Shown: one piece after another, positions 1 through 9,808 of the stretch
Layout: every line of letters begins with the position of its first letter
Position numbering within the stretch: the stretch's first letter is position 1
Assembly (NCBI GenBank): GCA_021029095.1
Contig: JAJOHG010000012.1
Span: forward strand, 310,001-374,000
DNA from: Phellopilus nigrolimitatus
Lineage: Eukaryota > Basidiomycota > Agaricomycetes > Hymenochaetales > Hymenochaetaceae
DNA: 64,000 nt
Direction: 5' to 3'
Made by a program: the position numbers and the translations under genes
Notes under the pieces: generated by a model
Databases searched by the model: none
Told to the model about the DNA's origin: nothing
The model's input: only the letters and a program-made list of their open reading frames with translations

Positions 1-323
1 GCACGATCGGGAAAACTGACCGAGACGAGTTCCGGAATGTTGCGAAAGGTAGCGCCCATGACTTCGTTTCGGACAGATGTGCCTATGTCGTCCCTCTTCT
101 CTTTCTGTATATCAGGAGATTGGGAGCCAGCGTATATTGTTTTCACGTAGGTCTTATTCTTCAACGGCGAGGAATTGAAGGTGTGAGGAAGATGCCCGAA
201 ATCGTTTACGTTCGACGCGGCGGCGTCCGACGACGACGAAGGCGGCGGTGGCTGAGGAGGAGGAGTCTTGTCCCGTGCAGAGGGCCAAGATGGGAACGGC
301 AGGACAGGAGGACTTCCAGACAT
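1..323 (-). CDS. FunK1-type fungal protein kinase, copy A, 5' end only (cut by window start)
   Basis: Only the first 107 codons are present; the gene runs off the left edge. The ATG at 321-323 begins MSGSPPVLPF. A proline/serine-rich disordered stretch follows, then the conserved IPELVSVSFPDRAF segment that also opens the folded part of copies B and C. Over this length the sequence matches copy B, not copy C: it has VLPF and EKRDDIG, where C has VPPF and EKKCDIG. By analogy with B the whole protein should be about 918 residues with kinase motifs near its C-terminus, but nothing here shows that this copy is intact. An F-box fragment on the same strand lies about 400 bp upstream. Confidence 0.85.
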   Translation of the reverse strand, partial: MSGSPPVLPFPSWPSARDKTPPPQPPPPSSSSDAAASNVNDFGHLPHTFNSSPLKNKTYVKTIYAGSQSPDIQKEKRDDIGTSVRNEVMGATFRNIPELVSVSFPDR

Positions 324-484
324 TGTGTTTAGCAAGATGTGGGAGATGGTAGAAGAGAAGCGATGGGGGTGAAGTGCATGTTGAGCTCACCTTAAAAGCA
401 ACAATGGGCTTCAGCCACAAGAACGTTGCTTGTTTGGGGTCCTCAGGGTAGTCCTGTGGCTGGATGACGATGATGGTTGAAGTT

Positions 485-600
485 GGACTGTGGCTTGCAA
501 CGTGACGCGACTTGTAACTCACAGAGTAACGCTACGTTATGGCTTACAAACTACCACGCTCGGTCACGTCCGTTACCAGACGCGTCTTTTCAAATTTCAT
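485..600. repeat. Short direct repeat flanking the F-box fragment, inner copy
   Basis: The block from GACTGTGGCTTGCAA to TTGTCTACTGCT occurs here and again in diverged form at about 1624-1730, about 1140 bp away and in the same orientation. The two copies bracket the F-box fragment. Around copy D the corresponding sequence (about 6650-6720) occurs once, with no F-box sequence inserted. Confidence 0.7.
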
Positions 601-719
601 TGTCTACTGCTACCTTCCCGAGTCATGGAATACGCAACTGCGAACTCTGTAAATCTTGCGAAATTATGATGCAATTCTGTCGTCGGTTATACGTAGCGGA
701 CGTTTCGTTTATGTCATAC

Positions 720-1622
720 TTGCAACGGACTGCTCGTGCATACCTCGCCCTCGGTCTCATGCATGCCACTGCCCACGCTCACTTTACCCCAGAATGTGCG
801 TCCCTGCCAGACGATGTAGTGAAGTCATGGTGTGAGGACCGCTGCACTGGCCTCGACGTACTCGGAAAACATTTTCTTAACGGTGTTCGAGAAGGAGTTC
901 GAAATAGAGATGGCCAGCAGGCGGCGGCTCGATTCGAAACACTGCAAAATCGAACGCTGAGCCCCAAATCAACTGGAATTCAAAATGGAGCGAGATCTTG
1001 TACGTGCCGTGTCAAGCAGAACAATGCTTCCCAAGCTCGACGCGAACAGCGACAACTCGACTGACTCAGGAAACATCATACTCACATTTTTTAGCCTCGA
1101 CAAGAGCCTTACGCTATGTCCAGCAAGGACAGTTCGAGGCAGCGGAGTTGCTGCCCGAGTGGTGCGATACATTGCAACATATAATCGTAGTACCGCTCGG
1201 GCACCGTAGCAGCAAGACAATGAGTGTGCTGCTTTCTCGACGAGGAAAGAGGAGCCGCCAGCATGTTCTGGAACCAAGGGAGAGTCCACGAGTCCACTTC
1301 GCAGTAAGTGTGCACATCCAAATTCCGCAGGGTTGCGTGCTTTGCGAAAAACCCGCCTTAATTCAATACCTTCATATATGAAGCCCAGCCGGAATGACTG
1401 AGGATTGGGGAAGTGGAGTTCTGACAGGTCCATCTCGGAGAATTGTGTCCCGAGGCTGAGGTGCAGAGTTTGAAGGTTCTTGTGCTGGTGAATGGTGAGT
1501 AGTGCATCCATAGGTTCGAAGGATCTATAAAATGAAGCAGTATCCTCCCTTGTCTCGAGAGAGACTCAAGTATTGTAAGTTTCTGTACTGGCTAGACAAG
1601 AGAGTATGCTAACGGAGGAGGG
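720..1622 (-). pseudogene. F-box/LRR-type protein, C-terminal fragment (copy A side)
   Basis: On the minus strand, read from 1511 downward, the translation starts MDALLTIHQHKNLQTL and continues with leucine-rich text typical of the variable region of basidiomycete F-box proteins. The reading frame breaks at least once: near 1360 the text FFAKHATLRNLDVHTY continues in another frame. A further piece with FESSRRLLAI lies near 945. The F-box itself is absent; the match to the longer relic at 13300 stops at 1622. The family assignment rests on the neighbouring relic, whose N-terminal part resembles an F-box, and on general composition. It is unlikely to encode a functional protein. Confidence 0.55.
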
Positions 1623-1623
1623 A

Positions 1624-1900
1624 GACTGTGGCTTGCAAATGCGACAGGCTCGTAACTCAAATACATGTACTACCAGACGCGTCACAGTAAGTTCAGAGTC
1701 CGCTTTTATTGTCTACTGCTGCCTTTTGCTCTGTACTTGATTTTTGAGCAAGTTGTGGGCACACACCTTGAATGTATTTCGCCGATATCTATATAAACGT
1801 GAACTGACTCGGAGTACACAGACGACGTTGGTAACCACCTTACGCGCAAACAATTTAAGAAGCCTGACGAGAATAAGTACCTAGATTGTTCCATGTTGTA
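1624..1900 (-). promoter_or_regulatory. TATA-bearing upstream segment, copy 1 of 3
   Basis: This segment recurs at about 6478-6700 (reversed, immediately upstream of FunK1 D) and at 61420-61640. Read toward FunK1 it has a TATA-like GTTTATATAGA (1789-1797 region on the minus strand). In copy D it sits about 310 bp before the kinase ATG, which suggests a core promoter. Here the F-box fragment separates it from FunK1 by about 1.4 kb. Promoter function is inferred from position and the TATA-like motif only. Confidence 0.45.
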
Positions 1901-2141
1901 AGGCTCAGACTCAAGATAGGATTGTATCGTAAGTCCTTTCATTGTAGTGTAAAAGGGTCTCCTATCTTCTTTTCCTGAATCCCTTAATTTGTCTCGGCCT
2001 AAAAGAAATTGTTACTCGCAGTTACCAGATTCGTCGTGTGTACCTAGTAAGAAGGCATTTTGTAATATTTAGCAGTCTTCAAGCTGGATTGGGTGGCCGC
2101 ACTTACTTACGTGCTTTACTCTCTTTTTTCTTCTCCTCAAC

Positions 2142-2196
2142 TATGAGGTCAGGGGCTTTCGTGTAGAACTTCTACACGAAAGCCCCTGGCCTCATA
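2142..2196. repeat. Near-perfect 55 bp palindrome (27 bp arms, 1 nt loop)
   Basis: Left arm 2142-2168 and right arm 2170-2196 are complementary at 26 of 27 positions. It lies about 100 bp downstream of the NSE2 stop codon. The duplicate at 62527-62567 is shorter, with 3 mismatches in 20. The role is unknown: it could be a 3' transcript hairpin or the relic of a fold-back element. Confidence 0.8.
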
Positions 2197-2297
2197 CTTA
2201 GGACAACCGATAATCAAGAGCACGTAAGGTAACAAAGTGCGTTATTATATAAGAGAACAGAGGAACAAAGTGCTAACTAAAGACATGCTCCGAACAA

Positions 2298-3843
2298 TCA
2301 GTCGATTATCTCCTCCGCGCCGTCGTCATCGCTTTCCGCTTCCGCCTGCCGCTGCCGCTCTCTGCGAAGATGCGCTTTGACTTTCTGCTCGAGCTCCTTA
2401 TTTGTCTGCAAATTTCGGAGGGGAAAAAGGTCAATTCAATACTATTTGAGAAGAAAAAAAACTTGGAGGAGACGAGAAAGGGGAAGACTGTACCTTAAAG
2501 TCCGACCAGCCAACCATTTTGTTGCATCCCGTAGCAGGACATTTCTTCTTCACCGATTTGTTCCCAAGATATTCCTCAATCGCGGCTTTGCAGAAGCTAT
2601 GTGTGCATATTTGTCTGGTGACGAGATGTGAAACGTTCAATGGTAGTCAGCGGTACATGAAAGGCTGGAAAGAGAGAGCGAGAGCGGAATGCACTTACGA
2701 GGTAAGCGGATCCTCAAGGATTCTAAGGGTAATAGGGCATGTGTAGACCTGAGAGACACCGCCTACAACAATGTCGTCGTCATCTTCGTCGTCACCTTCC
2801 TCTGCGGTATAAAAATTTCAAGTAAGTCGACGAAGAAGGCAGTAAGGTAGCACGGATGGGTACATACCTCTGTCGATAAGCTCGGTCATAGGCGGCATGC
2901 CCTGATCAGGGTGCTGAACCTCCTAAAGATATGCGATCAGAAGCAAGTAAAAAGTATGTGAGTAACGCGACGAACAAATATGCCTTGCTTGAAGTTAGCG
3001 TAGACTTCGTCCTTTGCATACTTCTGCCTCGTTGTTTTATTCTCCCAGGCTTCCTTTTTGTCTTCGACACCTTGTTTGTACCTCCTCACTACGTTGCTCT
3101 TCGTTTGCACCGAGTCCATAGATTTATATCAGCCCCCCAAAAAGTAGATGTCTGATTCTCACAATTTCTTCATCCAAACCCAGGTCGTTGGCGATGCCTA
3201 CCAGGGTGTCCTTACGTGCCTTCAGCTCAGCCTGCGTGTCAAGTAGATCACGCATGATGATATCCATATGGGCGAGCTCTTTCAAAGCCTATGTTATCCA
3301 TAAAAAAGGATAAGTACGTTGAAGTCCGCATCAGTCTATACGCACCGCTTCGCCATCCCTGCTCTCTCCCGCCTCGGCCATAGCAATCCCCACCTGTTGT
3401 ACAAGCGGGAATGCCGACCTGTGGATGTTTCCCAGGACTTGCTCCCAGTCATCTGCAATCTGTGCGATTCTTCTCCCATCCGCGCGCGACAGTGGCTGGT
3501 CCTGGAAGTTCTCGATGTCGATAGTCTGTTTCACAGCTTCCTCTTCTTCCCCCTTCTCATCCTCTTCCTCTTCCACATGTTTAAGACGCGATTTCGTGCC
3601 CTTTCCCTTCTTCAGTTCGCCGGTCTTCGCCCTCTTTGTGGACTTCCTTGACGCCGTACGCGGCTGTTCGTCGCGACCTTGGTCATCGTCTTCTACGTCT
3701 TCTGTACGCGAGCGTTGGGATGGCTCGCCTTCTTCAATATTGTCTTCCGATACTTGACGGCGTCGAGAACGAGCAGTGCTTCCCCGTGCGATTGAAGGCA
3801 TTGACAAGTCAAGTGAATGAAGTTGGATTGCGCACGCGTTCAT
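2298..3843 (-). CDS. NSE2/MMS21-like E3 SUMO-protein ligase (SMC5/6 complex subunit)
   Basis: Homologues attach SUMO to targets in the SMC5/6 complex, which acts in the nucleus in DNA repair and chromosome disjunction. Spliced translation is about 378 residues in seven exons, beginning 3346-3843 and 3163-3288 and ending in the exon with stop at 2298. The N-terminal half is acidic, with a helical region (IDIENF, then KELAHMDIIMRDLL and a KKEAWENKT helix). The C-terminal SP-RING reads [15 protein letters not shown], then ICTHSFCKAAIEEYL, then KKCPATGCNK, giving the usual C-x-H-x(n)-C-x4-C zinc ligands. An acidic tail ends EEIID. All splice joins keep frame. The first in-frame ATG is at 3843; one at 3801 (MPSIARG) is an equally good start. 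A second copy is at 62780-64000. Confidence 0.85.
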
Positions 3844-4975
3844 GACAAACTTTAGGGCCGGCTGAGTCGCGTACCTCCGATCTGCGAACGAAAACACGTG
3901 ACAAATCCTCTGCTGTGTTTCTTTATCATCGTAAGCTGGTGGCTGAGGTCTAAATGGAAAGAGAAAGGGAAATCACTTGGAATATAGCGGGTTTCACTGA
4001 TGTGTGTTCACCGTGTCTATTTACTCTGCCGTTTCACGGAAGTGGAAAACCAATCTTCATAGCTTCGAGTCCAACATTGAGCAACACCAAGTAGGGTTGA
4101 CAGGTTTGATCTTGGGAGTTTTCTTTGGCATCGATTTGCCTTCTATTTGATCAACAGGAATCACGGACAGCTGAATAGTGTTCAACCTCACTTGCAGACC
4201 GCAACTCTGGATGAAAACCGAGGTTATCGCTGAGCCCTGCAAATCCATCTCAAAATATGTATACCGATTGGATTCCGCCCCAGCCTTCGCCTTGATGTGT
4301 GCACGGTGCGCCATCCCCTCAAAAGCAGCAGAATGATTTCGGAATTTGTATGTGTATAGCAGCCTCATCATCAAGCTCGATACTTACAACCGCCCGAACC
4401 AAACATGGATAGTCTTTCAAGTTGAACGCGTATCCGGATGCAAGGATCCTTTTGTAACGGAGTTTACAGATTACTGCGCTCTGTGATATCCGTTACTAGG
4501 CGTGTCGACGCTTGAAACTGCGCTTAATTTCTCTGTATTTGTCTTATATTTTCCACTCGTCTCCTTAACTGAGAAGAAAAAAGTGGGCGAGAAACGTCAA
4601 CTGCGAGTCACAACTGTTTTCTGGTGGACGAAGAGAAGAACTTTGGGGGTCTTTCTTTTCAAGTCTCTGAATAATGCTTATTGTACTTGCTCAGTCATGC
4701 TTTGGAATCGCACCGCATGACATGAACGCTGCTGCAAATCATGCTCGACTGGATAGGAAGGTGTTTCGCACAGCTACCATGTATTCTCACAGCTCCTTGA
4801 TTTGCCGCGCATACAGTGCTTTCAATTGACCACGTGCCAAGATGTCACCAGGAGGGTCCTCAGGCCGAAGGTATGTAGAAATGTCCTGGCATCTGCATTA
4901 TAAAAGTGGCCTGCCTTCCCTCGATGTCTCTCATTCTCATTCCTACCTCACAAGCCACCTCAACCGCCTTTTGCA
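3844..4975. other. Intergenic region with one possible small minus-strand gene
   Basis: This holds the divergent upstream regions of NSE2 and the aldo/keto reductase. The only protein-like stretch is on the minus strand from about 4460 to 4057: a first piece containing GYAFNLKDYPCLVRAV, a GTAAGT donor, and a second piece ending SMLDSKL at 4057. It has no clear start codon and no family I recognise. The remainder (4461-4975) shows nothing further. Confidence 0.3.
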
Positions 4976-6298
4976 ATGTCGCTTTGGACAGCACCCCCTC
5001 CCCCAGCGACCCCGCTTGGTCGTTACCGTGTCCTTTCCCCGCTCGCTGGCGTGCGTGTCTCGCCGCTCCAGCTCGGAGCCATGAGCATTGGTGACCAGTG
5101 GGCCCCTCTTGGTATGGGGTCAATGGACAAGGAGGCATCCTTCAAGCTCCTCGACGCGTTTTACGATGCGGGCGGAAATTTCATGGATACGGCCAGCAAT
5201 TAGTGAGTGCCTTGTTATGCATATCAGGCTAACATGAATTTTATGATCACGTTCTTTTCTGTAGCCAGGATGAGACATCCGAGGCATTCATCGGCGAATG
5301 GGCCGAGAAGAGAGGCATTCGAGATCAGCTTGTAATTGCAACGAAGGTTCGTAGTACTAAATTGACTTCTTACGACATGACTAAACCATATTCGACCAAT
5401 TAGTACACGACGAACTACAAGCGCGCGGCCACCGACATTAACATTAAGGTGAACTACACGGGCAACAATGTCAAGTCGCTCAAGGTCAGCGTCGATGCAA
5501 GCCTCAAAAAATTGCGCACCAACTACATCGACATACTTTACGTGCACTGGTGGGACTACAACACTTCCGTCGAGGAAGCCGTGAATGGCTTGCACAACCT
5601 CGTCGCCGCGGGCAAGGTGCTCTATCTCGGCGTGTCCGATACACCCGCGTGGGTCGTCGCGCAGGCAAACACTTATGCGAAGCTCACTGGCAAGACGCCT
5701 TTCGTGATCTACCAGGGCGCGTGGAACGTTATGGCACGCAGCTTCGAGCGCGACATCATCCCAATGGCCCGCGCACACGGCCTTGCGCTCGCGCCGTGGG
5801 GTGTGATTGCCTCCGGTCGCCTTCGCACGGACGCTGAGGAGGAAAAGCGAGCAGCAACTGGTGAGAAGGGACGCACGATTGTACAAGCGGAGTGGAGGCG
5901 CAGCGAGGACGAGAAGAAGATGAGCGCGGCACTCGAGAAAGTCGCGAAGGAGGTCGGCACCGAGCACATCACTGCTGTGGCGATCGCATACGTGATGCAG
6001 AAGATGCCGTACGTCTTCCCGATCATCGGCGGACGTAAGGTCGAGCATCTTTTGGCCAATATCGAAGCGCTCAAGATTTCGCTCTCGGACGAGCAGATCA
6101 AATATCTCGAGAGCGTCTTGCCGTTCGATCCAGGCTTCCCCAATACGATGATTGTAAGCATCGAGAGCAGAACTTACTTGATATCAGAGACTGACTTCTC
6201 GACAGGGAGATGGCACGTATTCGAACAGACAACTGGCGTCTGTTGCTCATGAAGACCGGTGGCCGCTCAAGCAGGCGATCAAACCTGAAAGCAAGTAA
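4976..6298 (+). CDS. Aldo/keto reductase, aryl-alcohol dehydrogenase type
   Basis: This is a cytosolic NADP(H)-dependent oxidoreductase of the kind that interconverts aryl alcohols and aldehydes; in wood- and litter-decaying fungi such enzymes support lignin-related aromatic metabolism. Four exons (4976-5202, 5265-5346, 5404-6153, 6206-6298) encode 383 residues, normal for the family. The catalytic tetrad is visible: Asp71 and Tyr76 (MDTASNYQDE), Lys103 (VIATKYT) and His151 (LYVHWWD). Later conserved text includes GVSDTPAWVV and APWGVIASGRL. The ATG at 4976 is chosen because it gives the standard LGRYRVLSPLAG start; longer upstream frames are not conserved-looking. The gene appears intact. 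It shares no evident pathway with its neighbours. Confidence 0.95.
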
Positions 6299-6871
6299 TA
6301 TGTGTAGTAATATGATCAACAAGTATCCTCGCTGTTGTCAAAATCATCTGTAATGCGAAAAGGAGATACGTCGTATGATCGATTTTTGCCTTCAAATGCA
6401 TGCTGTAACCGAAGAGATCCAACCTGGTAAGATTTCCATAGTATCGAGTTTTGCGGCTTATTCTGGTCCGAAAGGTAAACTGGTTGTCAGGCTTCTTAAG
6501 TTACTTGCGTGTAAGGTGGTCAGCAACGTCGTCTGTGGACTCCGGATCAGTTCACGTTTATATAGATATCGGCGAAATACATTTACAGTGTGTGCCTTGC
6601 TCAAAATCAAAAGTACAGATGTGGCGAGTCGTGATTTGTAAGCTTCGACGCCGCGTATTTGAGTTACGAGCCTGTCACAGTTTCAACTTTCAAGCCACAG
6701 TTCGAATTTCAACCATTTCGTCGTCGTCGTCGTCGTCGTCGTCATTGCTCTTCACATCAAGCTTGAATGGTCTGAAAGAAAATACTGGCCTTTTTGTCTC
6801 CTCACCAGTGCAGGGAAAGCCCTACTTTCCGATATACGATCAGGAAAAGAACATCGACATCTTTCAAAGCT
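6299..6871 (+). promoter_or_regulatory. Upstream region of FunK1 copy D with the shared TATA segment and relic first codons
   Basis: From about 6478 to 6700 this matches, reversed, the segments at 1624-1900 and 61420-61640. A TATA-like TTTATATAGA is at 6557-6566. From about 6715 a serine-rich frame (GTC-rich repeat at 6720-6745, then text aligning with the first 90 residues of copies B and C) shows that the ancestral N-terminal coding region lay here. It has lost its start and is out of frame with the rest by about 6880. Positions 6299-6477 show nothing recognisable beyond the reductase 3' end. Confidence 0.6.
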
Positions 6872-9445
6872 ATGGAGGGTGTTCTTCTTGACATCCCGGA
6901 GCTCGTTTCCGTCAGCTTTCCAGATTCTGCCTTCGATTTGAACTCAGGCGCGCACATCAGACAAGCTCCTTGCGCTGAGCCCGAGAGCGCGCGCGCGAGT
7001 GCTAAATCGAAGGGCGGGGCATTTCATGAAGCTGAACTTACCACCCCAGATGGTGATGCTCCTTACACTCGTGACAAATGCCCTACTTCCACTCCTGCAC
7101 CATCCACTCCCACTACTTCCACCGAAGTGCCTAGGCTCTCTGCCCCACCAAAGGCTAATTGTCAACGCAAGTCAAAGGCTTCTAGAGTCAACCGAGTTTG
7201 CAAACATCCTATCCAGAAAGTGCTCAGGCATCTCAAGAAGACTGTCTACCGCTCAGGAAAGTGGGTCGATTGGCCTGCGACAAATAACACCGGTGCGGTG
7301 TCGAGTGTTGCGTCCTACTCCAACAAGGTCGTTGATGAAGCTCGATCCGTCCTCGACCCCGCTTACAAGAAAAGCCCGAATGATCGCGTGTTCTCCGACC
7401 GCTATTCCAAACCAAACATCGCTGTATTAGCCATGGATGATGCCGACCGAGAGGAGAAAGGCAGCTGGGCCGATATTTACGGATTTGGTGAGCTGATGTC
7501 GCACGCGGAAGTTTACTCTGAAGAAATAGAGAACCGAAACGCGGAATATGCTCTACTTTCCTATCATTCCCAGGAAGACCGTCGTTTCGTCGTATCTTTT
7601 TGTCTTTTTGACGACAACATGGAGCTCTACATCTTCAATCGCTCTGGGATCCAAGTCTCAAGGAGATTCAATGTGCATTCTGCTCCGAGTAATTTCTTGC
7701 GTGTCATATTGGGGTTTCTCGTTGCTGCAGAGTCCTACATCGGTTTCGATCCATCCTTCTTCACCGATACGCGTCCATCAGAACCTGACATGTCAGATCC
7801 AGCGACTCCTAGCTCGTCCGACGCGGGCCCATCCGAAACTTCTTCAGTTAGCACTTCAAAAGTTACTGAGACTGGTCCGTCTCTATCTCTTGCAGGTAGT
7901 CCATCCGCTGAGCCAAAAAAGCCTCTCACACGTGCTGCAGCGAAGCATCTTTGTGTCATGATGAATGGTAAGTGCTACAGGATCCTCGAAACGATCCATG
8001 TAGATCCCGTCATCTGCGGTCGCGGGACGGTCTGTTTTATGGTACAGGGCGACGGACACGACTACGTTTCTGTACTGAAGGATTCCTGGATAGAACGATC
8101 TCGACCTCTTAAGGAATCGGAAGTCTTAAAAGATATCCGGTCGATAGAAAGAGTCTCCAAGTTTGTTGAGCATGAGATTGTGCATTTTAGAGTCGACGGT
8201 CAAATTATCATGGACACGACCGACAATGATCTATTGGACAAGGGAAAAGCGGTGATCATGGATCACCATCGACTGTTCACGCCTTACGGGAAAGGTTTAG
8301 AGGATTTCGACTCGCTCGCAGAACTCGTGTCGGCGTTTAGGAACTATGTGTTAGGTTCGTTACAATTCTCATCATCTCGTTGTTCATTCGAATAACTTAC
8401 GCTATGTCTCAGTTATAAAGGCACTCAATAAGAAGAAGATCGTCCATCGCGACATCAGTCCCCGGAATCTTATCCTAGTTAAGACGAAGGACCTTCTCCT
8501 ACGAAAGGGAGTGGTGATCGACTTCGACTGCGCAATAAAGCAACCCAGGAAGGAATGCGCGAAAAAGGAAAGGAGTGTATGTGAATTTTCCCTTCATGGA
8601 TTATCGTTATTAATGAAAGTTTGCAGGGGACATTGCCTTTTATGTCGATCGACGTGCTCATGGGGAGGATTCAAGAGCACTGCTACTACCACGATTTGGA
8701 ATCCTTGCTCTACGTGTTAATTTGGATTTGCACTACGCAAGGAGGCCCGCACGACGCTTTTCGCACTGCGACTGATCGCGTTTCCAACGTCGCTGGAATA
8801 GGTATTTGGTGTGCTATAGCGCCGGGCCCTTTCGACCCAAGTGCCATGAACTTTATATGCCTTGTTAAGAGCGCAATGATGGAATGTGAGAACTTGTTCG
8901 AGAAGAATATCATCTCTTGTTTACACGTCTATTTCGACCCCCTTTCCGGATTAATGAAGAAGTGGCGACAGATATTGTTCCCGGCTATCCCTGACGAAGT
9001 TCTCCTTGCGGCGCTCGGTGGCATTATCCCGGAGCCATGCAAACGTCCTGTTGATCGTGAAGAGGCGAATGTCTTTTCTGATCTTTTCGAAGCAATCGAT
9101 TGCACGCTAATCGAACTTCGGTCGAGAGATTCGACATCCCCTCCTCCGATGGATGTCTGTGCGAGTGCCGAGATCAAGGACGTGCTACCTAGCTCCTTGC
9201 AAGCGGCTGATCAGCGCTCATTGTTAGCTTCGACGACAGTAAACAAAGCTCCCGTACCAAATAAAGCGGACGTCTTTCCTGTCGCACTCCAAGCGACGAA
9301 GACTGATCACAAGCCCAGGACGCAGAATTTCGACAAGAAACGCCCGAGGAGTCCTAGTTGTGAGCAGATTTTGGACTACATATCATCTCACAGCTCCATT
9401 TCTTCGAAACGCTTAAGACGCTCAAGCACCGGTAGTAGTGCATGA
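6872..9445 (+). CDS. FunK1-type fungal protein kinase, copy D (divergent, N-terminally shortened)
   Basis: Three exons (6872-8354, 8413-8576, 8627-9445) encode about 821 residues, against 918-922 in B and C. The kinase region keeps the lysine in VSVLKDSW, the glutamate in KESEVL, the catalytic loop IVHRDISPRN and the metal-binding DFD (VIDFDCAI), so it could be active. The upstream domain aligns with B and C, but its D...ExK pattern is lost: KPNIAVL has Asn182 for Asp, and GELMS has Met209 for Lys. The start is the first in-frame ATG; the older N-terminal codons lie just upstream in another frame. The C-terminal tail is basic and serine-rich. Targets are unknown. Confidence 0.85.
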
Positions 9446-9808
9446 GAGGATTCGATTGCGGATACGACCGCGTTTTACTTTTACTTTTCTCCCTTCTTCT
9501 CGCATATCATTTTAAGTTTTGCAGCATCTCGAATGAATTTCTAAGCACTCTAGGATTTGATGAATGCATATCACCGATAAAGACTACATGTATTGTAGTA
9601 GGTAATTATATATAAATCCCATTAAATTCTTGTGTACGCGTTGTTGTCTCGTATCGACGCGACAAAGCACGTGATCGCGTCAGACCGAAGCTCCAATTTC
9701 CGAAGTACTCCTTCTGTGGGGTAGCGTTGCGTCATTCCAGGCTCATCATGCATCCCTCAAGCACGACGCAAAGTCGATTGGTCGACAGCTTGCTGGCATT
9801 ACACAACC
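9446..9808. other. Intergenic, 3' of FunK1 D and promoter of NDH-2
   Basis: AT-rich 3' flank of the kinase, then about 150 bp of more balanced sequence before the NADH dehydrogenase ATG. I see no gene or repeat in it. Confidence 0.5.

Larger units (their letters stand above)
1..1622. repeat. Left arm of a 1.6 kb inverted repeat
   Basis: The reverse complement of this arm is found at 13886-15507 without gaps (paired positions sum to about 15508). Open frames inside the two arms translate identically except for one residue, and mismatches cluster in the outer 110 bp. The arm carries the start of FunK1 copy A and the F-box fragment. The repeat continues leftward out of the window. Homology ends sharply near 1622, where this arm joins the TATA-bearing segment while the right arm continues into a longer F-box gene. 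Confidence 0.93.
1..3960. repeat. Direct segmental duplication, left copy (partner 59615-64000)
   Basis: The order FunK1 5' end, F-box fragment, TATA-bearing segment, palindrome, NSE2 is repeated in the same orientation at the right end of the window. The right copy differs by a 586 bp MITE at 61644, about 155 bp near 60264-60420 absent here, and about 110 bp extra near 62600-62740. Exons and introns both align, so this is duplication of genomic DNA, not retroposition. Both copies extend past the window. Confidence 0.92.

Noticed and set aside
477..1064. 195-codon plus-strand frame present identically at 14444-15031
   Set aside because: Its identity reflects the inverted repeat itself; the text has no domain and runs antisense to the F-box fragment.
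2110..2196. Minus-strand frame ending KKKESKARK as a small gene
   Set aside because: Only about 20 residues, overlapping the palindrome and without upstream exons; kept only as a possible relic in the duplicate region.
4057..4460. Possible SRP14-like protein from the text DYPCLVRAV
   Set aside because: The resemblance is limited to a few residues and the rest does not follow the family, so no name was given.
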